Shown one piece after another: positions 1 through 7,239 of a stretch of DNA of 48,837 nucleotides. Position 1 is the first letter of the stretch. Every line of letters starts with the position of its first letter. The notes under the pieces are model-generated. The model saw only the letters and a list, made by a program, of their open reading frames with translations. It ran no database searches and had not been told where the DNA came from. The position numbers and the translations under genes were made by a program. Origin of the DNA: HGM11525 sp036307445 (lineage in GTDB: Bacteria; Bacillota; Clostridia; UBA1381); the NCBI GenBank assembly GCA_036307445.1, contig JAXJXP010000041.1:1-48837 (forward strand), written 5' to 3'.

Positions 1-11
1 GCTTCTTCCAA

Positions 12-48
12 AACCTGAATGATACCGAAGGTATGGTTCAGGTTTTTT
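12..48 (+). terminator. Intrinsic terminator-like hairpin at window edge
   Basis: Bases 12-19 (AACCTGAA) pair with 37-44 (TTCAGGTT), with an inner stem ATACC (22-26)/GGTAT (30-34), followed by a T-run at 43-48. It probably ends a transcript that starts left of the window. It lies only 15 bases before the candidate structured RNA. Confidence 0.75.
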
Positions 49-62
49 GTTTTGAAAAGGAA

Positions 63-149
63 GATGATGGGCGAGAACCATGGTGAGATCGCGAAGTCCC
101 CAAGAAGCCGAGTGAAGCGAAGGCTGATTGGTGGACGCAGCCCAACATC
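63..149 (+). ncRNA. Candidate structured RNA, copy 1
   Basis: No ORF fits this stretch, but it folds well. GATGATGGGC (63-72) pairs with GCCCAACATC (140-149) with one mismatch. Inside it, GTCCCCAA (96-103) pairs with TTGGtGGAC (128-136), and AGCC (106-109) pairs with GGCT (122-125). The core after the outer 5' strand (AGAACC, TGGTGA, CCCCAAGAA, CGAGT) recurs at matching spacing in the minus-strand element at 38382-38510, where the same stem is kept with different bases. A further small hairpin, ACTAT/ATAGT, lies at about 157-177. I do not recognise the class. Strand is inferred from copy 2, which is co-oriented with a tRNA fragment and followed by a terminator. Confidence 0.55.
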
Positions 150-200
150 GTTTGTACTATGACGGTGTCTAATAGTCGGTAAAATAACCATATATTACAT

Positions 201-230
201 TTGCATTATTGGGAACCTTTGTGATATGAT
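201..230 (+). promoter_or_regulatory. Predicted promoter of LysM-CAP gene
   Basis: TTGCAT at 201-206 and TATGAT at 225-230 are separated by 18 bases and lie just upstream of the AGGAGG ribosome site of the next gene. Consensus match only. Confidence 0.5.
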
Positions 231-256
231 ATATACAGGCAAAGGAGGTTTTTATA

Positions 257-862
257 ATGCTTAAAAAAATCATGGTAGCTGCTGTTATAGCGGCTCAGGT
301 TATGAATGTGTACATAGCCGCATCTGCAGCATCGACATATACTGTAGTATCGGGTGATACAATGTGGAAGATTGCTGTAAAGTACGAGATTGGACTTAGT
401 GAGATTATAGATGCAAACTCTCATATTGAAAATCCGCACCTTATTTATCCGGGTCAGATTCTTAATATTCCTCAGATGAATCAGGATGTGCTTGATTTTG
501 AAAGTGCAGTTGTACGGTTGGTTAATGAAATAAGAGTAAAGAACGGACTGAAAACCTTGACTGAGAATTGGGAGCTTAGCCGTGTTGCAAGATATAAATC
601 TCAGGATATGAAGAATAACAATTATTTTTCGCACATAAGTCCCGTTTACGGTACACCTTTTGAAATGATGAAGAGCTTTGGTATCAAATACAGAAGTGCC
701 GGAGAGAATATTGCAAAAGGGCAGACTACACCTGAAAGGGTAGTAAATGCATGGATGAACTCATCAGGACACAGAGCGAATATCCTTAATTCTTCATATA
801 CTAAAATCGGTGTAGGATACGTCAAGGATGGAAACTATTGGACACAGATGTTTATAGGATAA
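257..862 (+). CDS. Secreted LysM-CAP (SCP/YkwD-like) protein
   Basis: A 201-residue exported protein. Residues 1-25 form a signal peptide (MLKK start, hydrophobic core, ASA-A cleavage region). Residues about 27-71 are a LysM peptidoglycan-binding module (TYTVVSGDTMWKIA through YPGQILNIP). Residues about 82-201 are a CAP/SCP domain of the YkwD type, with the family motifs FSHISP, GENIA and SGHRANIL. The family is common in spore formers, including spore-coat and envelope proteins such as SafA-CotX-associated YkwD-like proteins, but the biochemical role is generally unknown. An AGGAGG site lies 8 bases before the ATG. The gene is monocistronic, with its own promoter and terminator. Cell-wall attachment through LysM is inferred; no enzymatic activity can be claimed. 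Confidence 0.88.
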   Translation: MLKKIMVAAVIAAQVMNVYIAASAASTYTVVSGDTMWKIAVKYEIGLSEIIDANSHIENPHLIYPGQILNIPQMNQDVLDFESAVVRLVNEIRVKNGLKTLTENWELSRVARYKSQDMKNNNYFSHISPVYGTPFEMMKSFGIKYRSAGENIAKGQTTPERVVNAWMNSSGHRANILNSSYTKIGVGYVKDGNYWTQMFIG

Positions 863-869
863 CCTAAGG

Positions 870-901
870 GACATTCTTCTTCGGAGGAATGTCTTTTTTT
901 G
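870..901 (+). terminator. Intrinsic terminator after LysM-CAP gene
   Basis: GACATTC and GAATGTC arms around a TTCG-containing loop, followed by eight T residues. Confidence 0.9.
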
Positions 902-911
902 TCTGAAAGTG

Positions 912-939
912 TTGATTTTTATCGTAAATTTGATATAAT
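912..939 (+). promoter_or_regulatory. Predicted promoter of SLC13-like permease
   Basis: TTGATT (912-917), 16-base spacer, perfect TATAAT (934-939). Confidence 0.6.
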
Positions 940-976
940 AATCTCTTGATGGATTTTATATTTAGGGGTAATGAAT

Positions 977-2071
977 ATGGTATCATTTTTAAGAAAAAAT
1001 ACTGTTATGGTGATTGCTTTTTGTGCGGCTATTTTGACGAGCTTCATTATACCGCCTGACAGTGAATATGTGGGTTATTTTGATTATAAGACGCTTACGT
1101 GCCTGTTTTGCGTGCTGGCGGTTGTCTGTGCGCTTAAGAATATAAATTTCTTTTATATTCTTGCAAGACGTGTTGTGCAGATTTTCAAGACTACCAGAAT
1201 GAGTATTCTGGTGCTTGTGTACATAACATTTATAGGCTCAATGTTGATTGCAAATGATATGGCACTTTTGACCTTTCTGCCGCTTGGATATTTAGTGCTT
1301 ACCACAACAGGCAAAGAAAAGTATATGGCATTTGTATTTATAATGCAGAATATTGCGGCTAATTTGGGCGGAATGCTGACGCCTTTTGGTAATCCGCAGA
1401 ATTTGTACATGTATTCTACTTTTGAGATACCCAATCTTGAATTTATAAAAATTATGTTTCCTCCGTTTGTGTTATCGGTAATATTGATTACACTTTGCTG
1501 CCTTGTATTTGTTAAAAATGAGGAGCTTAGTCTGCCCGATGAAAAGGTAGAGTTTAATATACCAAGGGTAACCCTTTATCTGATTCTGTTTGCACTCTCG
1601 ATAGCGATAGTGTTCAGGGGGATACCCTATTGGATAGGATTGGTGACAATACCGTCTGTATTGATGTTGGCAGACAGGAAGGCGCTTAAGATGGTGGATT
1701 ATCCGCTTTTGCTGACTTTTGTGTTCTTCTTTATATTTGCCGGAAATATGGCGAGGGTTGGGGTTGTAAAAGACTTTTTCTCTATGCTGCTTGAAAAGAA
1801 CACCTTGCTTGTAAGCGTCCTATCCTGCCAGATTATAAGTAATGTGCCATCGGCGATACTTTTGTCGCAGTTTACTGAGAATTATGCCGATTTACTGGTG
1901 GGTGTCAATATAGGCGGTGTTGGAACTCTTATTGCTTCACTTGCGAGTCTTATCACATTTCGCGAGTACGTAAAGCATAACGAGGGCAAAGCAGGATATT
2001 ACATAAAGATGTTTTCTCTGTACAACTTAGGATTTCTTGCTATATTAGTCTTATTTATGCTTATAATATAA
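977..2071 (+). CDS. SLC13/ArsB-CitM superfamily permease
   Basis: A highly hydrophobic protein of about 364 residues with roughly ten predicted membrane segments. It carries the ion-transporter-superfamily signatures NDMALLTFLPLG in the first half and SNVPSAILLSQF near the C-terminus. These short polar breaks between half-helices fit the SLC13/citrate-type and ArsB/NhaD fold, so the protein likely carries an organic anion or is an Na+/H+-coupled antiporter. Substrate cannot be read from sequence. An ATG also exists at 971, but the GGGG ribosome site sits only 2 bases before it; the ATG at 977 has proper spacing. It has its own promoter and no obvious partner gene. Confidence 0.75.
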   Translation: MVSFLRKNTVMVIAFCAAILTSFIIPPDSEYVGYFDYKTLTCLFCVLAVVCALKNINFFYILARRVVQIFKTTRMSILVLVYITFIGSMLIANDMALLTFLPLGYLVLTTTGKEKYMAFVFIMQNIAANLGGMLTPFGNPQNLYMYSTFEIPNLEFIKIMFPPFVLSVILITLCCLVFVKNEELSLPDEKVEFNIPRVTLYLILFALSIAIVFRGIPYWIGLVTIPSVLMLADRKALKMVDYPLLLTFVFFFIFAGNMARVGVVKDFFSMLLEKNTLLVSVLSCQIISNVPSAILLSQFTENYADLLVGVNIGGVGTLIASLASLITFREYVKHNEGKAGYYIKMFSLYNLGFLAILVLFMLII

Positions 2072-2233
2072 AAAATCAATTATTCTACTGCACAATGTCC
2101 TTATCTATGCGAGTGTTCGATTTTTTAGAAAATGAATGATACATAATCAAAGAGGGAATAATTATTATACAATAAATAAAAAAACAAGTGAATTGTAGTA
2201 GTTATGTCTCAAGCAAGGATTTACGGTGATGTT

Positions 2234-3529
2234 ATGAAATCAATATGGAGCGATGCAGTAGAACAACCTCAATTTCAATCGTTTGAGGGGACACAAAAAA
2301 CTGATGTCTTGATTATAGGCGGAGGAATATGCGGGATTTTGTGCGCATATATGCTAAAAAACAGAGGAGTAGATTGCGTTGTTGCAGAAGCAGACAAAAT
2401 CTGCTGTGGAATTACTAAAGACACAACAGCAAAAATAACCTATCAGCACGGGTTGATATATGATAAAATTATAAAAAAATACGGCTTGGAAAATGCGAGA
2501 CTATATTTTGAAAGTCAGAAAGAGGCACTTGACAAATACCGCAAGCTTTGCGATATCATTGCTTGTGATTTCACAGAGTGTGATTCATATGTATATTCAC
2601 TTGATAGTAGAGAAAAAATTGAAAGAGAAGTCGATGCATTAAATAGACTTGGCTGTGATGCTGAATTTTCTGATAAAACAGAGCTTCCTTTTTCTGTTTC
2701 AGGAGGCGCTGTAATGGTTAAAAATCAGGCACAGTTTCATCCGCTTGAATTTGCGTATCAAGTTGCAAAAGAACTCCCTATATACGAAAATACAAAAATT
2801 TTGGAATTAAGACCCGATGGGGCAATTACAAATCAAGGAAAGATTGTAGCAGAAAAAATCATTGTTGCAACTCACTTTCCGTTTATTAATAAACACGGTG
2901 GTTATTTTCTCAAGATGTACCAGCATCGTTCGTATGTGCTTGCATTAAAAGGAACTCCTATTTTAAAGAATATGTATGTTGATGAATCGAAAACAGGACT
3001 TTCTTTTCGCAGTTATGGTGAGTTGTTAATTCTTGGCGGAGGGAGTCACCGCACAGGCAAAAACGGCGGAACTTGGAATGAGCTTGTTCAAACTGCCAAT
3101 AATTATTATCCTGACTCCCAGGAGATAGGCCGATGGGCAACGCAGGATTGTATGACTCTTGATGGGATACCATACATCGGTCAGTATTCCAAAAACACAC
3201 CGAATCTGTATGTTGCTACAGGGTTTAATAAGTGGGGTATGACATCATCAATGACTGCAGCAATGATATTATGCGATATGGTTCTGGAAAAAGAAAACAA
3301 ATATGCAAATTTGTTTTCTCCGTCAAGAAGTATATTACATCCTCAGTTGGCAATAAATACCGTTGAATCTATACTTGGGCTTTTAACCCCAACCGTTCCT
3401 CGTTGCCCGCATATGGGGTGTGCGCTTAAGTATAATAAACACGAGCATTCGTGGGATTGCCCTTGTCATGGGTCGCGCTTTACAGAAGACGGCGAGCTGA
3501 TTGATAATCCGGCAACAGATGACAAATGA
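2234..3529 (+). CDS. FAD-dependent oxidoreductase with C-terminal Rieske domain
   Basis: About 431 residues. The N-terminus has a Rossmann FAD-binding motif (DVLIIGGGICGILCAYML) typical of DAO/DadA-like flavoproteins. The last ~40 residues form a Rieske [2Fe-2S] site with the two ligand pairs CPHMGC and CPCHGS, and the protein ends soon after, as is usual for this architecture. It probably passes electrons between FAD and the 2Fe-2S cluster on a small amine or sugar-like substrate; the substrate is unknown. The ORF opens at 2204, but the ATG at 2234 has a GGTGAT ribosome site 3-4 bases ahead and gives the MKSIWS start I associate with the family; neither start is strongly supported. No promoter is clear in the AT-rich 130 bases upstream. 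Confidence 0.85.
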   Translation: MKSIWSDAVEQPQFQSFEGTQKTDVLIIGGGICGILCAYMLKNRGVDCVVAEADKICCGITKDTTAKITYQHGLIYDKIIKKYGLENARLYFESQKEALDKYRKLCDIIACDFTECDSYVYSLDSREKIEREVDALNRLGCDAEFSDKTELPFSVSGGAVMVKNQAQFHPLEFAYQVAKELPIYENTKILELRPDGAITNQGKIVAEKIIVATHFPFINKHGGYFLKMYQHRSYVLALKGTPILKNMYVDESKTGLSFRSYGELLILGGGSHRTGKNGGTWNELVQTANNYYPDSQEIGRWATQDCMTLDGIPYIGQYSKNTPNLYVATGFNKWGMTSSMTAAMILCDMVLEKENKYANLFSPSRSILHPQLAINTVESILGLLTPTVPRCPHMGCALKYNKHEHSWDCPCHGSRFTEDGELIDNPATDDK

Positions 3530-3563
3530 CAAAAGAGGATTTCCATATCGTTTAAGTAAACAA

Positions 3564-3601
3564 AAAGGACTATCTCACAAAATTGATGAGATAGTCCTTT
3601 T
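3564..3601. terminator. Bidirectional terminator between oxidoreductase and pnp
   Basis: A 14-bp perfect stem (3564-3577 with 3587-3600), A-rich on the left and T-rich on the right, between two convergent genes. It can serve both strands. Confidence 0.9.
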
Positions 3602-3605
3602 ATAA

Positions 3606-5717
3606 TTATTCTTCTGTTGTCTTAGGCTTACGTTCTTCTCTTGGAAGTGTGTCCTTATGAGAAAGGCTGATTTTGCCTGTTTTTGCGTCGATTTCCATAA
3701 CCTTAACAGTCAGTGTATCGCCCTCTTTTACAACATCTTCAACTTTTTCTACTCTATGGTGAGCAAGCTTGGAGATGTGGCAGAGACCATCCTTGCCGGG
3801 AAGGATTTCAACGAATGCACCAAATGCTGTGATTGTCTTAACAAGACCTGTGTAAATCTCGCCAACCTCAGGCTCTTTTACGATAAGCTCGATAGTCTGA
3901 CGTGCAGCATCACCTGATGCCTGATCAACTGCGAAGATGTAGATTGTGCCGTCGTCTTCAATATCAATCTTAGCACCAGTATCGGCAACAATCTTCTGAA
4001 TAACCTTACCTCCCTGACCGATAACCTCACGAATCTTATCGGGGTCAATGTGCATCGTCATAACCTTCGGAGCATAAGGTGAAAGGTGGTCACGGACTTC
4101 GGGTATAGCCTTTAAGAGCACATCGTCGATGATGTGGCAACGTGCAATCCTTGTTTTTCTAAACGCCTCAGCAATTACCTCGTAGGTAAGACCGTCGTTC
4201 TTTATATCAACCTGAATAGAAGTGATACCCTTCTTAGTACCTGCAACCTTAAAGTCCATCTCGCCGTAGAAGTCCTCTAAGCCCTGAATGTCGACCATTG
4301 TGGTGAAGCCTTCATCAGTTGTGATAAGACCGCAGGAGATACCTGCAACGGGAGCCTTAATGGGAACACCTGCTGCCATTAGAGCAAGTGTAGAGCCACA
4401 TACAGAGCCCTGCGATGTTGAACCGTTAGAAGAAAGTACCTCTGATACTGTACGGATTGCGTACGGGAACTCTTCCTCGGAAGGAAGTACGGGCACCAAT
4501 GAACGCTCTGCCAATGCACCGTGTCCTATCTCACGTCTGCCGGGGCCTCTTGATGGCTTTGTTTCGCCAACAGAATATGACGGGAAGTTGTAGTGATGCA
4601 TATATCTCTTGCTTTCCTCATTATCAATACCATCAAGACGCTGCATTTCAGCAAGAGGTGCAAGTGTAGCAATTGTAAGAACCTGAGTCTGACCTCTTGT
4701 GAACATACCTGAACCGTGTGTTCTTGCTAAAAGGTCAACCTCTGCAGCGAGCGGTCTTATCTCGTCAAGACCTCTGCCGTCAACACGCTTTCCAACATAG
4801 AGCCAATCACGCACTATTTCCTTCTGCATCTTGTAAAGGATTTCGCCAAGCTCTACTGTGAGGTCGGGGAACTCTTCTGATAGCTTTTCAATAATTTCGC
4901 TTTCGATAACACCCATACGCTCGTCACGGACATTCTTATCATCAGTATCAAGTGCGAACTTAATCTTGTCATAGCACATATCCTTGATTGCGTTCCAGAG
5001 GTCTGCATTTACAGTGTGTGGTGTGTACTCAAACTTTGGCTTTCCGATTTCTGCACGGATGCCATCGATAAATTCGCAGATTTCGATAATTGTCTTGTGA
5101 GCAAACTTAATGCCATCGAGCATTACATCCTCGGGGATTTCATTTGCGCCGGCTTCAATCATAATGATTTTCTCTTTGGTGCCGGCAAGAGTTACGTGCA
5201 TTTCTGACTTTTCACGCTGTGCTTCTGTCGGGTTTATCACATATTCGCCGTCAACCAAACCAAGCCATACACCGCCGATAGGACCTGCCCAGGGAATGTC
5301 TGAAATTGAAAGTGCGATTGAAGTACCAATCATTGCAGCTACCTCGGGAGGATTGTCGTGCTCAACCGAAAGAACTGTTGCAACAACAGACACGTCATTT
5401 CTAAGGTCTGCAGGGAACAAGGGACGGATAGGTCTATCGATAACTCTTGATGTAAGGATTGCCTTTTCTGACGGCTTACCCTCACGCTTAATATATCCGC
5501 CGGGAATTTTACCAACTGAGTAAAGCTTCTCCTCATAATCAACTGAAAGAGGGAAGAAGTCGATGCCTTCTCTGGGCATTCTTGATGCGGTTACATTCAC
5601 CATTACCGCAGTATCGCCGTAACGGACTAAACAATGTCCATTTGAAAGACAGCACATTTTGCCTGTTTCAACAACTAGCTTACGTCCTGCAAGTGTTGTT
5701 TCAAATGTTTTAAACAT
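3606..5717 (-). CDS. pnp: Polyribonucleotide nucleotidyltransferase (PNPase)
   Basis: 703 residues, full length. It degrades RNA 3' to 5' using phosphate and acts in the degradosome-like machinery. The order is the family's: first RNase PH domain, helical linker, second RNase PH domain (FTRGQTQVL, RYMHHYNFP, GPGRREIGHGALAERSL, the catalytic core), KH domain (IREVIGQGGKVI), and C-terminal S1 domain (GEIYTGLVKTI...LPGKDGLCHIS). It is third in the leftward rpmE-rpsO-pnp group, the classic S15-PNPase pairing. An unusually long hairpin lies in its leader. AGGAG precedes the ATG. Confidence 0.98.
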   Translation of the reverse strand: MFKTFETTLAGRKLVVETGKMCCLSNGHCLVRYGDTAVMVNVTASRMPREGIDFFPLSVDYEEKLYSVGKIPGGYIKREGKPSEKAILTSRVIDRPIRPLFPADLRNDVSVVATVLSVEHDNPPEVAAMIGTSIALSISDIPWAGPIGGVWLGLVDGEYVINPTEAQREKSEMHVTLAGTKEKIIMIEAGANEIPEDVMLDGIKFAHKTIIEICEFIDGIRAEIGKPKFEYTPHTVNADLWNAIKDMCYDKIKFALDTDDKNVRDERMGVIESEIIEKLSEEFPDLTVELGEILYKMQKEIVRDWLYVGKRVDGRGLDEIRPLAAEVDLLARTHGSGMFTRGQTQVLTIATLAPLAEMQRLDGIDNEESKRYMHHYNFPSYSVGETKPSRGPGRREIGHGALAERSLVPVLPSEEEFPYAIRTVSEVLSSNGSTSQGSVCGSTLALMAAGVPIKAPVAGISCGLITTDEGFTTMVDIQGLEDFYGEMDFKVAGTKKGITSIQVDIKNDGLTYEVIAEAFRKTRIARCHIIDDVLLKAIPEVRDHLSPYAPKVMTMHIDPDKIREVIGQGGKVIQKIVADTGAKIDIEDDGTIYIFAVDQASGDAARQTIELIVKEPEVGEIYTGLVKTITAFGAFVEILPGKDGLCHISKLAHHRVEKVEDVVKEGDTLTVKVMEIDAKTGKISLSHKDTLPREERKPKTTEE

Positions 5718-5753
5718 AGTTTTACATCTCCTTTGTAGTTATTTTGTTTCGTG

Positions 5754-5825
5754 GGAGATATATCAGCAGATAAATACAACAGCTTTAAAATAAAAGATGC
5801 TCTATTTATATGCTAAGATATCTCC
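5754..5825 (-). promoter_or_regulatory. Long pnp leader hairpin
   Basis: The leader between rpsO and pnp folds into one long interrupted helix: GGAGATAT (5754-5761) with ATATCTCC (5818-5825), AGCA (5765-5768) with TGCT (5811-5814), ATAAATA (5770-5776) with TATTTAT (5803-5809), AGC (5781-5783) with GCT (5799-5801). In E. coli a hairpin at this place is cut by RNase III and then used by PNPase to repress itself. The same role here is inferred by position. Confidence 0.7.
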
Positions 5826-5836
5826 GCAAAATCAAA

Positions 5837-5870
5837 TTTATGGGCAAACATAAAAATGCTTGCCCATAAA
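5837..5870 (-). terminator. Terminator-like hairpin after rpsO
   Basis: 11-bp perfect stem TTTATGGGCAA/TTGCCCATAAA, with a weak U-tract on the minus strand, so partial read-through into pnp is likely. Confidence 0.65.
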
Positions 5871-5879
5871 CAAAATTTC

Positions 5880-6155
5880 TTACTTTCTAAGACCAAGTTT
5901 AGCAACCAAGGCACGGTATCTTTCGATATCCTGTTCCTTTAGGTAGTTCATAAGACCACGTCTCTTACCAACCATCATAAGAAGACCACGTCTGGAGTGG
6001 TTGTCCTTCTTGTGAGTGTTAAGATGCTCGTTGTTCAAGTGGTTAATTCTCTCTGTGAGAAGTGCAATCTGCACCTCGGGAGAACCTGTATCGCCTTCGT
6101 GAGTTGCGAATGTAGCGATAATTTCCTGCTTACGCTCCTTTGTCATTGCTTTCAC
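5880..6155 (-). CDS. rpsO: 30S ribosomal protein S15
   Basis: 91 residues, the usual length. It binds 16S rRNA at the helix 20/22 junction early in 30S assembly. The family signatures GDTGSPEVQIALLTERI, KKDNHSRRGLLMMV and the R-rich tail are all present. AGGAGG lies 8 bases before the ATG. It is followed by pnp and preceded by rpmE. The leader carries a compact fold consistent with S15 autoregulation. Confidence 0.98.
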   Translation of the reverse strand: MKAMTKERKQEIIATFATHEGDTGSPEVQIALLTERINHLNNEHLNTHKKDNHSRRGLLMMVGKRRGLMNYLKEQDIERYRALVAKLGLRK

Positions 6156-6179
6156 CTCCTATAATAAATGATCCCCTGT

Positions 6180-6215
6180 CGCTGAGAAACCGTTGGTGAT
6201 TCGGTCATCCAAGCG
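6180..6215 (-). promoter_or_regulatory. Probable S15-binding leader of rpsO
   Basis: On the minus strand CGCT (6212-6215 complement) pairs with AGCG (6180-6183 complement), enclosing ACCG...CGGT (6202-6205/6189-6192). A GGGGATC segment follows shortly before the ribosome site. rpsO leaders in Firmicutes commonly bind S15 as a translational operator. The assignment is by position and fold. Confidence 0.6.
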
Positions 6216-6259
6216 TAGGTTTAACCTTAATTTGCAAAAAATCAAGAAATACAATAAGC

Positions 6260-6460
6260 TTACTTTCTGTTGAAACGCTTGTTGAACTTTTCTACACGGC
6301 CGCCTGTATCGACGAGCTTCTGCTTACCTGTGTAGAAAGGATGGCACTTTGAGCAGATTTCCACCTGGATATTTTCCTTTGTAGAACCAATCTCAATTAC
6401 CTCTCCGCAAGCACATCTGATAGTAGTCTGCTTGTATTCGGGATGAATTCCTTGCTTCAT
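6260..6460 (-). CDS. rpmE: 50S ribosomal protein L31 (zinc-binding type)
   Basis: 66 residues starting MKQGIHPEY. L31 bridges the ribosomal subunits. The metal-binding cysteines are present (CACGE and CSKCHPF), so this is the zinc-containing C+ form. The family tail TGGRVEKFNKRFN is intact. The reading frame is open to 6505, but the start at 6460 has a GGAGGG site at the right distance and matches the family N-terminus. First gene of the leftward rpmE-rpsO-pnp group. Confidence 0.96.
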   Translation of the reverse strand: MKQGIHPEYKQTTIRCACGEVIEIGSTKENIQVEICSKCHPFYTGKQKLVDTGGRVEKFNKRFNRK

Positions 6461-6510
6461 TCGGTATCCCTCCTTACATATTTTTTGCTGTGCAAAGCAC
6501 ACCATTATGG

Positions 6511-6539
6511 ATTATAACATATTATTTCCCTTTTTGCAA
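6511..6539 (-). promoter_or_regulatory. Predicted promoter of rpmE
   Basis: On the minus strand TTGCAA (6539-6534), 17-base spacer, TATAAT (6516-6511). A short GTGC/GCAC hairpin follows in the leader. Confidence 0.7.
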
Positions 6540-6580
6540 GCTTTTTTGTATTATTTTGTTAAAAAAATTAAGTAATTTTA

Positions 6581-6609
6581 TTGACACATAAAAAATGCAG
6601 GAGTAAAAT
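6581..6609 (+). promoter_or_regulatory. Predicted promoter of ECF S component
   Basis: TTGACA (6581-6586), 17-base spacer, TAAAAT (6604-6609). The AAGGAGG ribosome site is 12 bases further on, so the leader is short and no riboswitch fits. Confidence 0.7.
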
Positions 6610-6639
6610 ATTTTGCAAGGAAAAGGAGGTTTAAGGAAA

Positions 6640-7122
6640 ATGAACAAGATAAGAAGGATTGTAATGTCTGCTATGCTTGCTGCGCTTGTTTGTGTTGCGA
6701 CAATGATTATTAAAATACAATTGACACCAAATGGCTACATAAACCTTGGAGATGGTGTTATTATCCTTTCAGGGTGGATGCTGGGACCGTTTTACGGTTT
6801 TCTTTCAGCAGGAATAGGGTCTATGTTGGCAGATTTATTTTCCGGTTTTGTGCTCTATGCACCGGCTACGTTTGTTATCAAAGGTTTAATGGCAGTTGTT
6901 GCGTTTTATGTGATAAGAAAGCTGAAATCGGTAGTTATTGCCACAATTATTGCAGAGATGGTTATGATATCGGGATATTACATATTCGAGGGCTTTATAT
7001 ATGGCTTTGCAACGGCATTAACAAGTATGCCGGGAAATGCAGTACAGTCGGTAGCCGGTATTGTTGTGGGGATACTGCTTATACGCGTGTTTAAAAAGAG
7101 TGGGATAAAATTTGACTTATAA
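6640..7122 (+). CDS. ECF transporter S component
   Basis: 160 residues, about six membrane helices. The motif NLGDGVIILSGWMLGP and the repeated small-residue helices are those of vitamin-type energy-coupling-factor substrate-binding (S) subunits. Such a subunit captures a vitamin or precursor and uses shared A, A' and T subunits encoded elsewhere; none is in this window. The vitamin cannot be deduced; the group includes HmpT/PanT-like proteins. The frame opens at 6613, but AAGGAGG lies between that point and the ATG at 6640, so 6640 is the start. Confidence 0.85.
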   Translation: MNKIRRIVMSAMLAALVCVATMIIKIQLTPNGYINLGDGVIILSGWMLGPFYGFLSAGIGSMLADLFSGFVLYAPATFVIKGLMAVVAFYVIRKLKSVVIATIIAEMVMISGYYIFEGFIYGFATALTSMPGNAVQSVAGIVVGILLIRVFKKSGIKFDL

Positions 7123-7166
7123 CAGAAAAAATAAGAGAAAGCAGAACTGAAAATTTCGTTTTTACG

Positions 7167-7195
7167 TTGAATTTTTGCCTTTTATATGGTATAGT
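7167..7195 (+). promoter_or_regulatory. Predicted promoter of thiol/ligase operon
   Basis: TTGAAT (7167-7172), 17-base spacer, TATAGT (7190-7195). Transcription would begin near 7202, which excludes the upstream ATG at 7201 and supports the start at 7240. Confidence 0.7.
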
Positions 7196-7239
7196 ATATA
7201 ATGAAGAAGTATTGCAATGTCGGAAAAGAGGCAGGATGT

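Noticed and set aside
63..176. Possible c-di-GMP or other known riboswitch before the LysM-CAP gene
   Set aside because: A few short resemblances (GACGCA near the end, paired GGC/GCC) do not extend to the conserved core of GEMM, ydaO or cobalamin riboswitches. The gene also has its own promoter downstream of the element.
206..634. 142-residue minus-strand ORF
   Set aside because: Shadow of the LysM-CAP gene, which has a clear signal peptide, domains and ribosome site on the other strand.
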